Assembly (NCBI RefSeq): GCF_010915705.1
Contig: NZ_JAAIKE010000001.1
Coordinates: 682,001-746,000 of the forward strand
Origin: Pseudotabrizicola algicola
Lineage (GTDB): Bacteria > Pseudomonadota > Alphaproteobacteria > Rhodobacterales > Rhodobacteraceae
Reading direction: 5' to 3'
DNA length: 64,000 bases
The notes under the pieces are model-generated. The model had not been told where the DNA came from and did no database searches. It saw nothing but the letters and a program-made list of their open reading frames with translations. Position numbers and translations under genes: made by a program. Positions 1 through 7,449 of this stretch are shown piece after piece (within the stretch, counting starts at the first letter, position 1; each line of letters starts with the position of its first letter).

Positions 1-2
1 CA

Positions 3-206
3 TCAGGCGGCATCCTCATTATCCAGAGGCCCGGCGAGGTCCTCGAAACTCAATGCATGCCCCTTGCGCCGCGCCGCCGTGATGATTTCGGCGTAGCGCT
101 TTGCCGGAATACCGCGCGCAGTCCACGAATGGACCGTCTGATATGGCAGACCCAGATCGTCCGCGAGATCAGCCACTGTGGGCCAGATGTGAATGAGGTT
201 TTTCAT
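3..206 (-). CDS. Cro-like helix-turn-helix protein of integrated element
   Basis: This is a 67-residue protein with an N-terminal helix-turn-helix (about residues 9-35, containing LADDLGLPYQTVHSWTARG), the pattern of small phage Cro/excision-type DNA-binding proteins. It is transcribed divergently from the XRE repressor at 281, and the two share a compact operator region, as in a lysis/lysogeny switch. Its promoter is readable on the minus strand (TTGACA, 17 bp, CATAGA). The predicted transcription start falls almost on the ATG, so the message may be leaderless. The DNA-binding role follows from the fold; the Cro function is inferred from context. Confidence 0.75.
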   Translation of the reverse strand: MKNLIHIWPTVADLADDLGLPYQTVHSWTARGIPAKRYAEIITAARRKGHALSFEDLAGPLDNEDAA

Positions 207-215
207 GGCATCAAT

Positions 216-256
216 TCTATGCGTTTTGCATTTCGCATTGTCAATGCCTTTTGCAT
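216..256. promoter_or_regulatory. Divergent operator/promoter of the repressor-Cro pair
   Basis: Two perfect copies of a 13-bp palindrome, ATGC-N5-GCAT, lie at 219-231 and 244-256, with a 7/8 match at 226-238 (TTGC-N5-GCAT) between them. A perfect 6-1-6 palindrome also spans 235-247. The minus-strand promoter for the Cro-like gene has TTGACA at 244-239 and CATAGA at 221-216 with a 17-bp spacer, so the operators sit over both promoter elements. The same palindrome recurs at 1329 and 1354. That makes it the likely binding site of the XRE repressor encoded at 281. Confidence 0.75.
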
Positions 257-280
257 AGCGATCTTCGCTATGAACCGCTC

Positions 281-913
281 ATGACAGACAAGGCCGCAAG
301 ATTACGCTTGGCCCGCGAGGCCGCAGGATTCGAGAACGCCCGCGAGGCAGCGGATCGGTTCGGCTGGGCGTATCCAACCTACTCCAGCCACGAAAACGGC
401 AGCCGCGGAATCCGCGCTGACAAAATCACCGAATATGCACAGGCTTTTCGGGTTGCGCCGGCTTGGCTGCTATCGGGCGATGGCCCTATGGCCGCCCCCA
501 AAGGAAACGCCGAAGGCACCGCAAAACGCGCGAGCGGCTTCGGAGAGGCCGAGATTGCCCCCTTCATTCCTGCCTCGGCGAGCGCAGCCAAACTTGTCGA
601 GAACCTCGCCGCAGCTCTGGCAGCCGGGTCACGCCACATCCAGACATTCACGGCCCAGAGAGACTACGCGGGCTATGCCGTTTTGAAGGGCGATCTGCTG
701 ATAATCGGAACCCCCCGCAAAGAGACGGAAGGCGATCTAGTGATTGCAACGCTGACGGACACAAACGACGGCACATCAATGACTGTATTGCGCCAGCGGA
801 TGGGTGATCGGCTGGTGCCACCGATTCAAGCGCGCATCGAGGATGAAGACAAGCTATCAGCCGGCATCCTCGGCACCGTCATAAGTGTGGTGCGCAGTCC
901 GGGCCTTGCCTGA
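281..913 (+). CDS. XRE-family phage-type repressor with LexA/CI-like C-terminus
   Basis: The 210-residue protein begins with a helix-turn-helix (residues about 5-60, with AREAADRFGWAYPTYSSHEN as the recognition region). Residues about 120-205 resemble the S24/LexA-type C-terminal domain of phage repressors. An AYAVLKGDLLII-like stretch (GYAVLKGDLLII) is visible, but I could not assign the Ser/Lys catalytic pair, so self-cleavage is unproven. A TTG 30 nt upstream could extend the protein. The ATG at 281 is preferred because the HTH follows it directly. No Shine-Dalgarno is visible, and a TATGAA element at 269-274 would give a leaderless message like lambda cI from PRM. It is probably the master repressor of the early operon at 1404. 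Confidence 0.85.
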   Translation: MTDKAARLRLAREAAGFENAREAADRFGWAYPTYSSHENGSRGIRADKITEYAQAFRVAPAWLLSGDGPMAAPKGNAEGTAKRASGFGEAEIAPFIPASASAAKLVENLAAALAAGSRHIQTFTAQRDYAGYAVLKGDLLIIGTPRKETEGDLVIATLTDTNDGTSMTVLRQRMGDRLVPPIQARIEDEDKLSAGILGTVISVVRSPGLA

Positions 914-1207
914 CTAAGCACGCAGTCGCGGTTCTGCCCTGCCTTCAACCTTCGGCGCATCTGTCCGGCGCTCTGCGATCTCGCGCATAACCTGAATGTT
1001 CGTCGCGATCGCGGCCAGGGTCTGGCCGATCATGCCAAAGGCAGCGAGACCAATCCCCGAGGCAAAGACACTTGCCGCCCCGATGCTCGCCATCATGGGG
1101 GCGCGATCATTCAGCAAGATTACGAACATCACAAGCGACAGCGCGCAGACGATCCAGCCCAGCCATTTCAAAATACCAAAGAATCCCGACACTCCGTCAA
1201 ACGTCAT
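914..1207 (-). CDS. Small two-TM membrane protein
   Basis: The protein has 97 residues and two hydrophobic segments (about residues 11-33 and 42-64), followed by a charged C-terminal tail rich in Arg and Glu. The start at 1207 is supported by a GGAGG 8 nt upstream; a longer reading frame from 1306 lacks this. It converges on the repressor gene with no intervening bases, the stop codons being adjacent. It may be a lysogenic-conversion or superinfection-exclusion protein, but that is only inference from its position beside the repressor. Confidence 0.6.
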   Translation of the reverse strand: MTFDGVSGFFGILKWLGWIVCALSLVMFVILLNDRAPMMASIGAASVFASGIGLAAFGMIGQTLAAIATNIQVMREIAERRTDAPKVEGRAEPRLRA

Positions 1208-1328
1208 TCCAATCCTCCGTCGACAATCAGACGCAGGATGACTGCGCCCTGTGCACGACGCAAGGGCCTCGTAAAGCGCCCCCGATTCGGACATCGCCCG
1301 GCCCAAGACAATGCCCTAAGCATTATGT

Positions 1329-1369
1329 ATGCGTTTTGCATTGACAGGCAGTTATGCATTACGCATATT
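1329..1369 (+). promoter_or_regulatory. Early-operon promoter with two repressor operators
   Basis: TTGACA at 1341-1346 and CATATT at 1364-1369 are separated by 17 bp, a good sigma-70 promoter reading into the operon at 1404. Two perfect ATGC-N5-GCAT operators flank or overlap these elements, at 1329-1341 and 1354-1366. The first operator, ATGCGTTTTGCAT, is identical in all 13 bases to the one at 219-231. The arrangement predicts tight repression by the protein at 281. Confidence 0.8.
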
Positions 1370-1403
1370 GCCTCCCATAGACATCCCTATGGAGGCTCCG
1401 GCC

Positions 1404-1718
1404 ATGCACTGCAACATCAACGCCGACGCGCAGGCTGACGCGCGCGCCACGATCGACGTCACCACAAGCACCGACCCCGACATCCGCAAGATCCGCAACG
1501 CCTGGGCGGCGCTCAAGGCCGCGCGCGGGCAAGACGTGCGGCCCGCCCTGCTGGCGCCCGCGCACATCATCGACCCGCCCGCGCCGCAGCTGACCGCCGA
1601 TCCGCCCGCCCTGCGCGAACTCACCGCGGCCGACATCCAGTCGCGCGCTCTGGAACCGACCCGCGCCTACATCCAGCGCCTGCGCGCGGCGCGCAACGAC
1701 CTCGGCGGTGCCGCATGA
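1404..1718 (+). CDS. Hypothetical protein, first gene of early operon
   Basis: The product is a 104-residue Ala/Asp-rich protein with no recognised domain. The ATG at 1404 is chosen because GGAGG at 1391-1395 is well placed; ATGs at 1329 and 1389 are in frame, but the first lies inside the operator. The central part (KIRNAWAALKAARG) and the C-terminal part (RAYIQRLRAARNDLGG) look helical. It is the first gene behind the repressed promoter and overlaps the next start by 4 bp (ATGA). Confidence 0.6.
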   Translation: MHCNINADAQADARATIDVTTSTDPDIRKIRNAWAALKAARGQDVRPALLAPAHIIDPPAPQLTADPPALRELTAADIQSRALEPTRAYIQRLRAARNDLGGAA

Positions 1719-1858
1719 CGCCGGATGCCGTCACCCTGATCGCCACGCTCGCCTTTGCCTGCGGCTTTGCCACCGCGCTGCTCGTGGTGCTGACGATCAA
1801 GACCGCCCGCATGCTGCGCGCGCTGGAAGACGCCCCGCAGCAGGACGTGCAGCCATGA
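1715..1858 (+). CDS. 47-residue single-TM micropeptide
   Basis: The 47-residue product has one N-terminal hydrophobic helix (about residues 5-28, AVTLIATLAFACGFATALLV) and a short polar tail. Both ends are coupled to neighbours through 4-bp ATGA overlaps, which is the main support that it is translated. It is the first of three single-TM micropeptides in this operon. No function can be assigned. Confidence 0.6.
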   Translation: MTPDAVTLIATLAFACGFATALLVVLTIKTARMLRALEDAPQQDVQP

Positions 1859-2193
1859 CCGGGCATGATCCGCACGCCGCCGAGCGCAGCCGCTTTGCCC
1901 GCGCCACCCGCGCCACGCCCCTGCCGCTGCTGACGCAGATCATTGCCCAGACCTGCCGCGCGGGCTTCGGGCACTGGCAAGCCCCGGCCCCCCACTGCGA
2001 CTTGGCTGGCGGCCCCATCGGCCGCCCCGCCACCCACCTCTACGAAATCCAGCTTTTCGGGCAGTCCGCCAGCGGCACCACGCCCGAGGAAGCCGCAAAG
2101 AACTGGCGCACCTGCGCCCTGAACCAACTCGGGGGCGCCGCGCACAACAAAAGTCCTGACATTGTGTCAGGCAAACCGAGGGTCATGAAATGA
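1855..2193 (+). CDS. Hypothetical early-operon protein
   Basis: This 112-residue protein has no recognised family. It is rich in His, Cys and Trp early on (TCRAGFGHWQAPAPHCD). A motif near residues 62-90 (HLYEIQLFGQSASGTTPEEA) looks like a small beta-alpha unit resembling phage protein folds that act on ssDNA or nucleoid. ATGA overlaps at both ends place it firmly in the operon. Confidence 0.6.
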   Translation: MTGHDPHAAERSRFARATRATPLPLLTQIIAQTCRAGFGHWQAPAPHCDLAGGPIGRPATHLYEIQLFGQSASGTTPEEAAKNWRTCALNQLGGAAHNKSPDIVSGKPRVMK

Positions 2194-2492
2194 ACGCCCA
2201 CCACCGCCCCACCGAAGCCCAGATCGACCCCGCCCGCGCGCTGATGATCCGGGCGATGTGCGCCCTGATCAGCGCCACGCTCGACCCCGGCACCGCGCGC
2301 ACCACGCTCGCCGCGGGCCAGCTGCTGGGCCAGATCGAACTGGCCTACCCCGGCTCGGTGCAGAGCTATGACAACCAGACGGTCACGCTGCACCTGTTCA
2401 CCATCCGCGCCAGCGCCAACGCCAGCACCATCAACCTGCTGCGCAGCTGGCAAAACGCCGCCCGCCTGCGGCTGGAAGCCGGGGTGCGGTGA
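2190..2492 (+). CDS. Hypothetical early-operon protein
   Basis: The 100-residue product is predicted soluble and alpha/beta, with an Ala-rich helical N-terminal half (RALMIRAMCALISATLDPGT) and a C-terminal helix ending NLLRSWQNAARLRLEAGVR. It is coupled to its neighbours by 4-bp and 1-bp overlaps. No family was recognised. Confidence 0.6.
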   Translation: MNAHHRPTEAQIDPARALMIRAMCALISATLDPGTARTTLAAGQLLGQIELAYPGSVQSYDNQTVTLHLFTIRASANASTINLLRSWQNAARLRLEAGVR

Positions 2493-2614
2493 TGGATGCA
2501 CTTGCTGGCCTCCTCATAATCGTCGCGGGCTTCATGGTGGTAGGCCTGATGCTTTTGGGACTTGTCGCCTACCTCGAATGGTGGATCGACATGTTCCACT
2601 GGTTAAGCTCATGA
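2492..2614 (+). CDS. 40-residue single-TM micropeptide
   Basis: This 40-residue peptide is almost entirely one hydrophobic helix (LAGLLIIVAGFMVVGLMLLG) followed by an aromatic tail with WWIDMFHW. Its ATG shares one base with the preceding stop (TGATG), and its own stop overlaps the next ATG. It is too short for most gene finders but sits cleanly in the coupled operon. Confidence 0.55.
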   Translation: MDALAGLLIIVAGFMVVGLMLLGLVAYLEWWIDMFHWLSS

Positions 2615-2808
2615 CCGCCCCCTTCTGGATGATCTGCCGCGCACCACAGTTTCCGCATTCCAAGACCGAACCGACGCGCCGCTATGACACCGAGGCCGAG
2701 GCACGCAAGGACGCCCAGGCGATGGCCGACCAGACCGGCGCCGACTTCGTGATCCTGACCGCCACCCACACCATCCGCCCCCAAGGCTCGCAACGCAGCC
2801 TGTTCTGA
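2611..2808 (+). CDS. Small hypothetical protein
   Basis: The product is 65 residues. It starts at an ATG overlapping the previous stop; a longer in-frame extension from 2368 runs antisense-like through the preceding genes and is rejected. The sequence (RRYDTEAEARKDAQAMADQT followed by GADFVILTATHTI) suggests a single beta-alpha-beta unit. No family was recognised. Confidence 0.6.
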   Translation: MTAPFWMICRAPQFPHSKTEPTRRYDTEAEARKDAQAMADQTGADFVILTATHTIRPQGSQRSLF

Positions 2809-2820
2809 AAGGAACCCCCG

Positions 2821-4698
2821 ATGCCCCGCAAGGCCACCGCACCCGCCCCCGTGGCGGAAGAAAACACACAGGCCGAAACCCGGCTGGTGCCGCTGGAAAT
2901 GCTCTACCTGCACCCGCTGAACCCACGCAAAGAGCCGCCCGCCGCCGAGATCGAGGCGCTGGCGGCATCGATCAAGGCCGTGGGCCTGCTGCAGAACCTC
3001 TCCGGCTTTGCCGATCATCAGATCCGCTTTCGCCTCGGCCACCACGACGAAAACCCCGATCACCTCGGCATTGTGGCCGGCGGCCGCCGCCTGCGCGCCC
3101 TGCAGCTGCTGGCCGCGCGCGGCGACTGGCAAGGCGACGTGCCGGTCAGGATCACCACCGACGCCGATCTTGCGGGCCAATGGGCCGGGGCCGAGAACGA
3201 AACCCAGCGCGGCCTGTCAGTGGTGGATCGGATCACCGCCTACGCCCAGATGCGCGAGAAAGGCCACACCGTCGAGGCCATCGCCAGCGCCTTCGCCACC
3301 CCGATCAGCGACGTCCGCCGCCAACTGGCGCTCGCGATCCTGCCCGAGGCGGCACTCACCGCCCTGCGCAGCGGCAAGATCAGCTACAAGATCGCCCAGC
3401 ACCTGACCAGCGCCCGCGATGATGCCACCTTGCAAGCCGCATTGAACGCGGCGCTTGCGGGCAAGGATGACTGGTCGATCGGCCGAATGATCCGGCAAGG
3501 CAGCGTCAACGCCGATGACCGCCGCGCGCGTTATGTCGGGCTGATGGCCTATTACGAAGCAGGCGGCGGCAGCACCGTCGACCTGTTCGAAAACCAGACC
3601 ATCCTGCATGACGAAGCCCTTCTCGACCAACTGACGCAGGAAAAGGGCGAGGCAGAAACCGAGGCCCTGCGCGAGGCCGAAGGCTGGGCCTGGGCGCTCT
3701 TCGTGCCCAAGGAGTCGTGGCAGACGACGCAGGAAATGCGGCGGATCTGGGGCGCAAAGGCAGAGCTGCCCGAGGCAGACGCCACCCGCATGGAAGATCT
3801 GGAAAGCATCGACGACACCGACCTGACCGAGGCAGAGGTCGAGGAGCTGCAAGCCCTGCAGATGCGCGCCAGCCAGCGCCAGTTCAGCGACGAAGACCGC
3901 GCCGCCGCAGGCATCGTCACCACCATCGACCACAACGGCGCGTTGAAGGCCGAACGCGCCTACCTGCGCAAGGGCGACCGCCTGCAAAGCGAAGCGGGCG
4001 ACGACAGCATCGAGATCAACCGCGCGGCCGAGGCGAGCATGCCGCAGAACCTCAAGGACGATCTGCGCCGCATCCGCCTGATCTGCATTCAGGACGCCCT
4101 GCGGCGCGACCAGCAGCTATGCCATCTCATGCTTTCCTTGCAGATGATGCGCACACTGAAGACGTGGGAAACCCCCTTCGCTCTCGACCAGACCCACGCC
4201 GCCCTTCCGAGCAAGATGGACGGCATGACGATCCCCGCGCCACTTGCGGAACCACCCCAGGATACCCAACCAGAAGAGCCCGCGCTGGCGCTCAAGGCGC
4301 TTATGGTCATGGACCCGGTCCCGGTTGACCGCGCCCTCTACAACGGCCTCGCCCGCGCCTTCTGCCGCTGGGATGGCCCGTTTGTCGATGCGATCAACGC
4401 CCGCCAGCCCATCAACGCCCGCAGCCTCTGGACGCCGAATGCCGCCAACTTCTTCGGCCGCGTCAGCGCCGGCTACCTCGATGCCCTCTGGCGCGAACTG
4501 GTGCCGGACGAAGGCAGCCGCCACGCGGGCTTCGAAAGCCTGACCAAGAAAGAGAAGGTCAAGGAACTGGACCAACTCTTCAACGGCCACGAGCTGCGCG
4601 AGGCGATGGGCCTCAGCCGCGAGGTCAACACCAAGATCGACAACTGGCTGCCCGAAGACCTGCGCTTCACGGCCGCGGCGGAAGGAGGGGAAGAGTGA
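2821..4698 (+). CDS. ParB-like nuclease-domain protein of mobile element
   Basis: The 625-residue protein has a ParB N-terminal domain at about residues 20-135, including LHPLNPRK, the GxxR-like AGGRRLRAL and ENETQRGLSVVDRI. A helix-turn-helix region follows (about 136-175, YAQMREKGHTVEAIASAFAT). The remaining 450 residues are long, acidic and helical, without a known domain. Chromosomal ParB proteins have about 300 residues and a ParA partner; neither holds here. AAGGA before the ATG supports the start. Plasmid/phage ParB-like proteins of this class occur in prophage early regions and may act as nucleases or transcription regulators. The exact role is unknown. Confidence 0.8.
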   Translation: MPRKATAPAPVAEENTQAETRLVPLEMLYLHPLNPRKEPPAAEIEALAASIKAVGLLQNLSGFADHQIRFRLGHHDENPDHLGIVAGGRRLRALQLLAARGDWQGDVPVRITTDADLAGQWAGAENETQRGLSVVDRITAYAQMREKGHTVEAIASAFATPISDVRRQLALAILPEAALTALRSGKISYKIAQHLTSARDDATLQAALNAALAGKDDWSIGRMIRQGSVNADDRRARYVGLMAYYEAGGGSTVDLFENQTILHDEALLDQLTQEKGEAETEALREAEGWAWALFVPKESWQTTQEMRRIWGAKAELPEADATRMEDLESIDDTDLTEAEVEELQALQMRASQRQFSDEDRAAAGIVTTIDHNGALKAERAYLRKGDRLQSEAGDDSIEINRAAEASMPQNLKDDLRRIRLICIQDALRRDQQLCHLMLSLQMMRTLKTWETPFALDQTHAALPSKMDGMTIPAPLAEPPQDTQPEEPALALKALMVMDPVPVDRALYNGLARAFCRWDGPFVDAINARQPINARSLWTPNAANFFGRVSAGYLDALWRELVPDEGSRHAGFESLTKKEKVKELDQLFNGHELREAMGLSREVNTKIDNWLPEDLRFTAAAEGGEE

Positions 4699-5264
4699 TG
4701 ACGTTGAAGCTCGGGATAGACGCACAAGCGGAAATCAACCGCCTGACCGCCGAACTGGAAGCGGCGCGGGCGGACTTGGCTTGGATGCAAAATGACCGAA
4801 ACAAGTGGCAGGACTGCGCCACGCAAAGGCATTACCGCGCCGAAGCCGCCGAGGCGGAGCGTGACGCGCTGATCAGGGCGGCTATCCGAGAGGTATGGGG
4901 ATGCTGTGAGGAACTTGAAGACAAAGCCTATGCCAAGCTGCCAGTCGTGACGACCGACCATGAGAAAGGCTTCTGGGCGGCGCAGAAGATGACGGCCAAG
5001 CGCATCAGGCGGGCGACGCAAATGCCCACCACCGCCACCGCCGCGCTGGACAGGCTCAAGGCCGAGGCGGAACTGACCGGGTGGAAGCGGGGGCGGGATG
5101 ACGCCTTGGCAGAGATAACGGAATTGCGCGGCGTCCCATCCTTGACCGCCCGCGCACAGGCATTTGACGATTGCTGCGACATGCTGTCTGCATCCATTCG
5201 CGCCCTCACCCCGCCCGCCGATCTGGCGGCACGCAACGCTACTGCGAAAACGGGTGACGCATGA
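4698..5264 (+). CDS. Hypothetical coiled-coil protein
   Basis: The 188-residue protein has an N-terminal coiled-coil (residues about 9-60, EINRLTAELEAARADLAWMQ) and a second helical segment at about 105-140. The ATG at 4698 overlaps the parB stop by one base; a GTG at 4695 is an alternative. A strong GAAGGAGGGG precedes it. Coiled-coil proteins of this kind are frequent in phage early operons, but no specific function can be given. Confidence 0.65.
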   Translation: MTLKLGIDAQAEINRLTAELEAARADLAWMQNDRNKWQDCATQRHYRAEAAEAERDALIRAAIREVWGCCEELEDKAYAKLPVVTTDHEKGFWAAQKMTAKRIRRATQMPTTATAALDRLKAEAELTGWKRGRDDALAEITELRGVPSLTARAQAFDDCCDMLSASIRALTPPADLAARNATAKTGDA

Positions 5265-5539
5265 ACCTGCGCAGCCTCATTTCCACACGCGCCGCCGAAG
5301 CGACCGCCCAGGCCGACACTCTGGAAAGCCTGATCGGCACCGCCGAATCCTACGGCACCCTGTCCATTAGCGGCGTGAAGGCCGAAGCCGACCGCGCCGC
5401 CGGATACTACGTCCGCATCGCCTTCGACACTGACGCCAACATCACGCTGGAGGCGAAGAGCGATTTCCGCGTCCCGCTGGTCACCGGCCTGCAACAGGCC
5501 ATAGAGCGCGCCGAAAAGATCAGGGGGCAGTTCAAATGA
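5261..5539 (+). CDS. Hypothetical early-operon protein
   Basis: A 92-residue protein joined to both neighbours by 4-bp overlaps. The N-terminal half is helical; residues 40-75 look like beta strands (GYYVRIAFDTDANITLEAKS). There is no recognised family. Confidence 0.6.
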   Translation: MNLRSLISTRAAEATAQADTLESLIGTAESYGTLSISGVKAEADRAAGYYVRIAFDTDANITLEAKSDFRVPLVTGLQQAIERAEKIRGQFK

Positions 5540-5787
5540 CCGCGCCCCTTGCCGCCCTGTCCGACCGCGACCTGATGCTGAACCTGTGGTTCTCATTGCT
5601 CGCCATCACGAGTGATGACGATAGCAAGATTGACCCCGCCCGCTGCGAACAATTCGTGATCCGCGACGGGATGACCCCGAATGAAGGCTTGGACTTCACA
5701 ACCTTGGCCGACCTGATGAGCGAAGCCGAAGGCAGATGCAACATTCCGTGGCTGCTGATGACCATCAAAGCGGGGCACATCAATTGA
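5536..5787 (+). CDS. Hypothetical early-operon protein
   Basis: An 83-residue acidic protein with no recognised domain, containing MTPNEGLDFTTLADLMSEAE. It overlaps the previous gene by 4 bp, and its stop overlaps a TTG that can start the methyltransferase gene. Confidence 0.6.
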   Translation: MTAPLAALSDRDLMLNLWFSLLAITSDDDSKIDPARCEQFVIRDGMTPNEGLDFTTLADLMSEAEGRCNIPWLLMTIKAGHIN

Positions 5788-6419
5788 CCCAGAACCGCAG
5801 CGCCGCCGTCATGCAGCAGCGGTCCGAACCGCATGACAGCCTTGATGACTTCCCCACCCCGCCTTGGGCCACGCGGGCGCTGTGCGAAGCACTGCCCATT
5901 TGGAACTGGCCGGACCGCTGCGCCACTCAGACCGCGCGCGAGCCCGCTGCCAACCGCGGCCACATGGTCAGGCCCCTGCGCGAGCATTTCCGCGAGGTCG
6001 AGGCCAGCGACATCCACGACTATGGCGCCGGCTTCCCGCAAGCCGATTACCTCTTCGGCCCGGACCCCGCGCCGGTGAACTGGACGATCACCAACCCGCC
6101 GTTCCGCCTTGCCGAGCAGTTCATCACCCGCGCCTTGCGCACCAGCCGCGTGGGCGTGGCCGTGATCGTGCGCAGCGCCTTCCTCGAAGGCGTGGGGCGG
6201 CATGAAAGGCTGTTCGGGCCGCATCGTCCGGCTGCGGTGCTGCAGTTCACCGAGCGCGTGGTGATGCACAAGGGCAAGCTCAGCGCCAAGGGCAGCACCG
6301 CCACAGCCTATTGCTGGATCGTCTGGACGACGAAGCCCGTGGCACCGCCGCACACCGAGTTCCGCTGGATCGCCCCCTGCCGCAAGCGGCTGGAACGCCC
6401 GGGGGATTACCCCGAATGA
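5784..6419 (+). CDS. Phage-type adenine-specific DNA methyltransferase
   Basis: The product is about 211 residues. It carries DFPTPPWATRAL near the N-terminus, typical of phage N6-adenine methyltransferases, and the catalytic NPPF motif (TNPPFRLAEQF) at about residues 103-113, with EASDIHDYGAG upstream. It would transfer a methyl group from S-adenosylmethionine to adenine. The TTG at 5784 overlaps the upstream stop (TTGA); ATG 5811 is a possible alternative. No restriction endonuclease is adjacent, so it is probably an orphan enzyme protecting element DNA or regulating its genes. Confidence 0.8.
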   Translation: MTQNRSAAVMQQRSEPHDSLDDFPTPPWATRALCEALPIWNWPDRCATQTAREPAANRGHMVRPLREHFREVEASDIHDYGAGFPQADYLFGPDPAPVNWTITNPPFRLAEQFITRALRTSRVGVAVIVRSAFLEGVGRHERLFGPHRPAAVLQFTERVVMHKGKLSAKGSTATAYCWIVWTTKPVAPPHTEFRWIAPCRKRLERPGDYPE

Positions 6420-6607
6420 CCACGCCCTACCTGCACGGCAACCACGATCCCTGCCCCGCCTGCGAAATGCGGCGCGAGGTGCAGAGCACCGCCCCGATCA
6501 TCCGTGACGCAATCCCCTGCAACGTCTGCGGCGGCTGTGGATACCTGCCGCTGTCAGACGCCGAGATCGTTCGCCGAACCTGCATCGAGGCCCGCCGCCT
6601 CTACTGA
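6416..6607 (+). CDS. Small zinc-ribbon-like protein
   Basis: This 63-residue protein has CPACEMRR near the N-terminus and CNVCGGCGYL in the middle, two Cys pairs resembling a DnaJ-type or ribbon zinc site. It is coupled to the methyltransferase by ATGA. It may be a small DNA- or RNA-binding regulator; this is inferred from the Cys pattern only. Confidence 0.65.
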   Translation: MTTPYLHGNHDPCPACEMRREVQSTAPIIRDAIPCNVCGGCGYLPLSDAEIVRRTCIEARRLY

Positions 6608-6635
6608 CCCCAATTCGACAAAAGGACCGCAAACC

Positions 6636-6839
6636 ATGCGTAAACCCATGCCCGCGCCCGCGCGCACCCCACAGCCGCCCGAGGCCATCCGGGCCACCTT
6701 CGACCGCCTGTCACTCGCCGCAGTCAAGCACCTTCCCTTCGGCACACTGACCAAAGCCGACCGCGCAGGCCTGCTCAAGCGCACCGCCCAGCTGTGCGGT
6801 GTCTCGATCGACAAGGTGAAGGAGGTGTGCAATGGCTGA
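6636..6839 (+). CDS. Small basic hypothetical protein
   Basis: The product is 67 residues. The start at 6636 has AAAAGGA upstream; the longer frame to 6504 is a shadow. The C-terminal part (TKADRAGLLKRTAQLCGVSI) is helical and could form a small HTH-like bundle. Its last 8 bases overlap the next gene. Confidence 0.6.
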   Translation: MRKPMPAPARTPQPPEAIRATFDRLSLAAVKHLPFGTLTKADRAGLLKRTAQLCGVSIDKVKEVCNG

Positions 6840-6924
6840 CCGCCCTCCTTCCGGCTGGTGGATTGTCCCCGCCTTCATCTTCTGCGCCTTTATCTGGGCG
6901 GCCGTCGTATGGTGGCTGTCATGA
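6832..6924 (+). CDS. 30-residue single-TM micropeptide
   Basis: The 30-residue peptide is one Trp-rich hydrophobic helix (SGWWIVPAFIFCAFIWAAVV). It has a near-perfect AAGGAGGT ribosome binding site and overlaps both neighbours. The strong Shine-Dalgarno is the main reason to believe in it. It is the third single-TM micropeptide of the operon. Confidence 0.55.
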   Translation: MADRPPSGWWIVPAFIFCAFIWAAVVWWLS

Positions 6925-7370
6925 GGGTGCGCATCGCATCGCTCGCCGTCGCCTTCGCCCTGGTCGCATCTGCCGCCGTGCCGCAGACCATCATCGAGAA
7001 TGACCCCGGCGGCTCACTGGTGGACAGGCTGACTGCCCTCGCCAGCCTCCGCCAGACAGGCCACCGGGTGGAGATCGTCGGCTGGTGCGCCAGCGCATGC
7101 ACGCTCTACCTCGGCCTGCCCGGTGCCTGCGTCCGCCCCTCTGCCCGGTTGGGCTTCCACGGCCCGCAGTCGCAATTCTACGGCGTGTCTCTGCCGCCCG
7201 ATGACTTCGAGCACTGGTCGCGCGTCATGGCCGACCACTACCCCCCGCAGTTGCGCGCCTGGTTCATGCGCGATGCCCGCAACACCACGATGGGCGTGGT
7301 CCAGATCACCGGCGCGCAGGCCATCCAGCTCGGCGCGCGGCAGTGTCTGAAAGGAGGCGGCAATGGCTAA
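6921..7370 (+). CDS. Secreted ClpP/crotonase-fold-like protein
   Basis: The 149-residue protein has an N-terminal signal peptide (about residues 1-20, ending ASAAV). A domain with EIVGWCASACTLYLGLPGAC then RLGFHGP follows. Proteins predicted to have a periplasmic ClpP-like fold place a Ser in such an SAC(T/S) motif, with a downstream His in GFHGP. The pattern is visible, but the third catalytic residue is not certain. It may act as a serine protease or scaffold in the periplasm. The gene is coupled to the upstream micropeptide by ATGA. Confidence 0.6.
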   Translation: MRVRIASLAVAFALVASAAVPQTIIENDPGGSLVDRLTALASLRQTGHRVEIVGWCASACTLYLGLPGACVRPSARLGFHGPQSQFYGVSLPPDDFEHWSRVMADHYPPQLRAWFMRDARNTTMGVVQITGAQAIQLGARQCLKGGGNG

Positions 7371-7449
7371 GAACAGAAAAACTCGCGCTGGCCGTGTTAT
7401 GAAGTGGCGCGGGCGCAACGAATTGCCTGGGGTCGCACATGCAAGCTAG
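7363..7449 (+). CDS. Possible 28-residue basic peptide
   Basis: A 28-codon frame preceded by AAGGAGGCGG, overlapping the previous stop by 8 bp. The peptide is strongly basic (KNRKTRAGRVMKWRGRN). It is the last frame that follows the operon's coupling pattern. The good ribosome site argues for translation; the small size leaves doubt. Confidence 0.4.
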   Translation: MAKNRKTRAGRVMKWRGRNELPGVAHAS

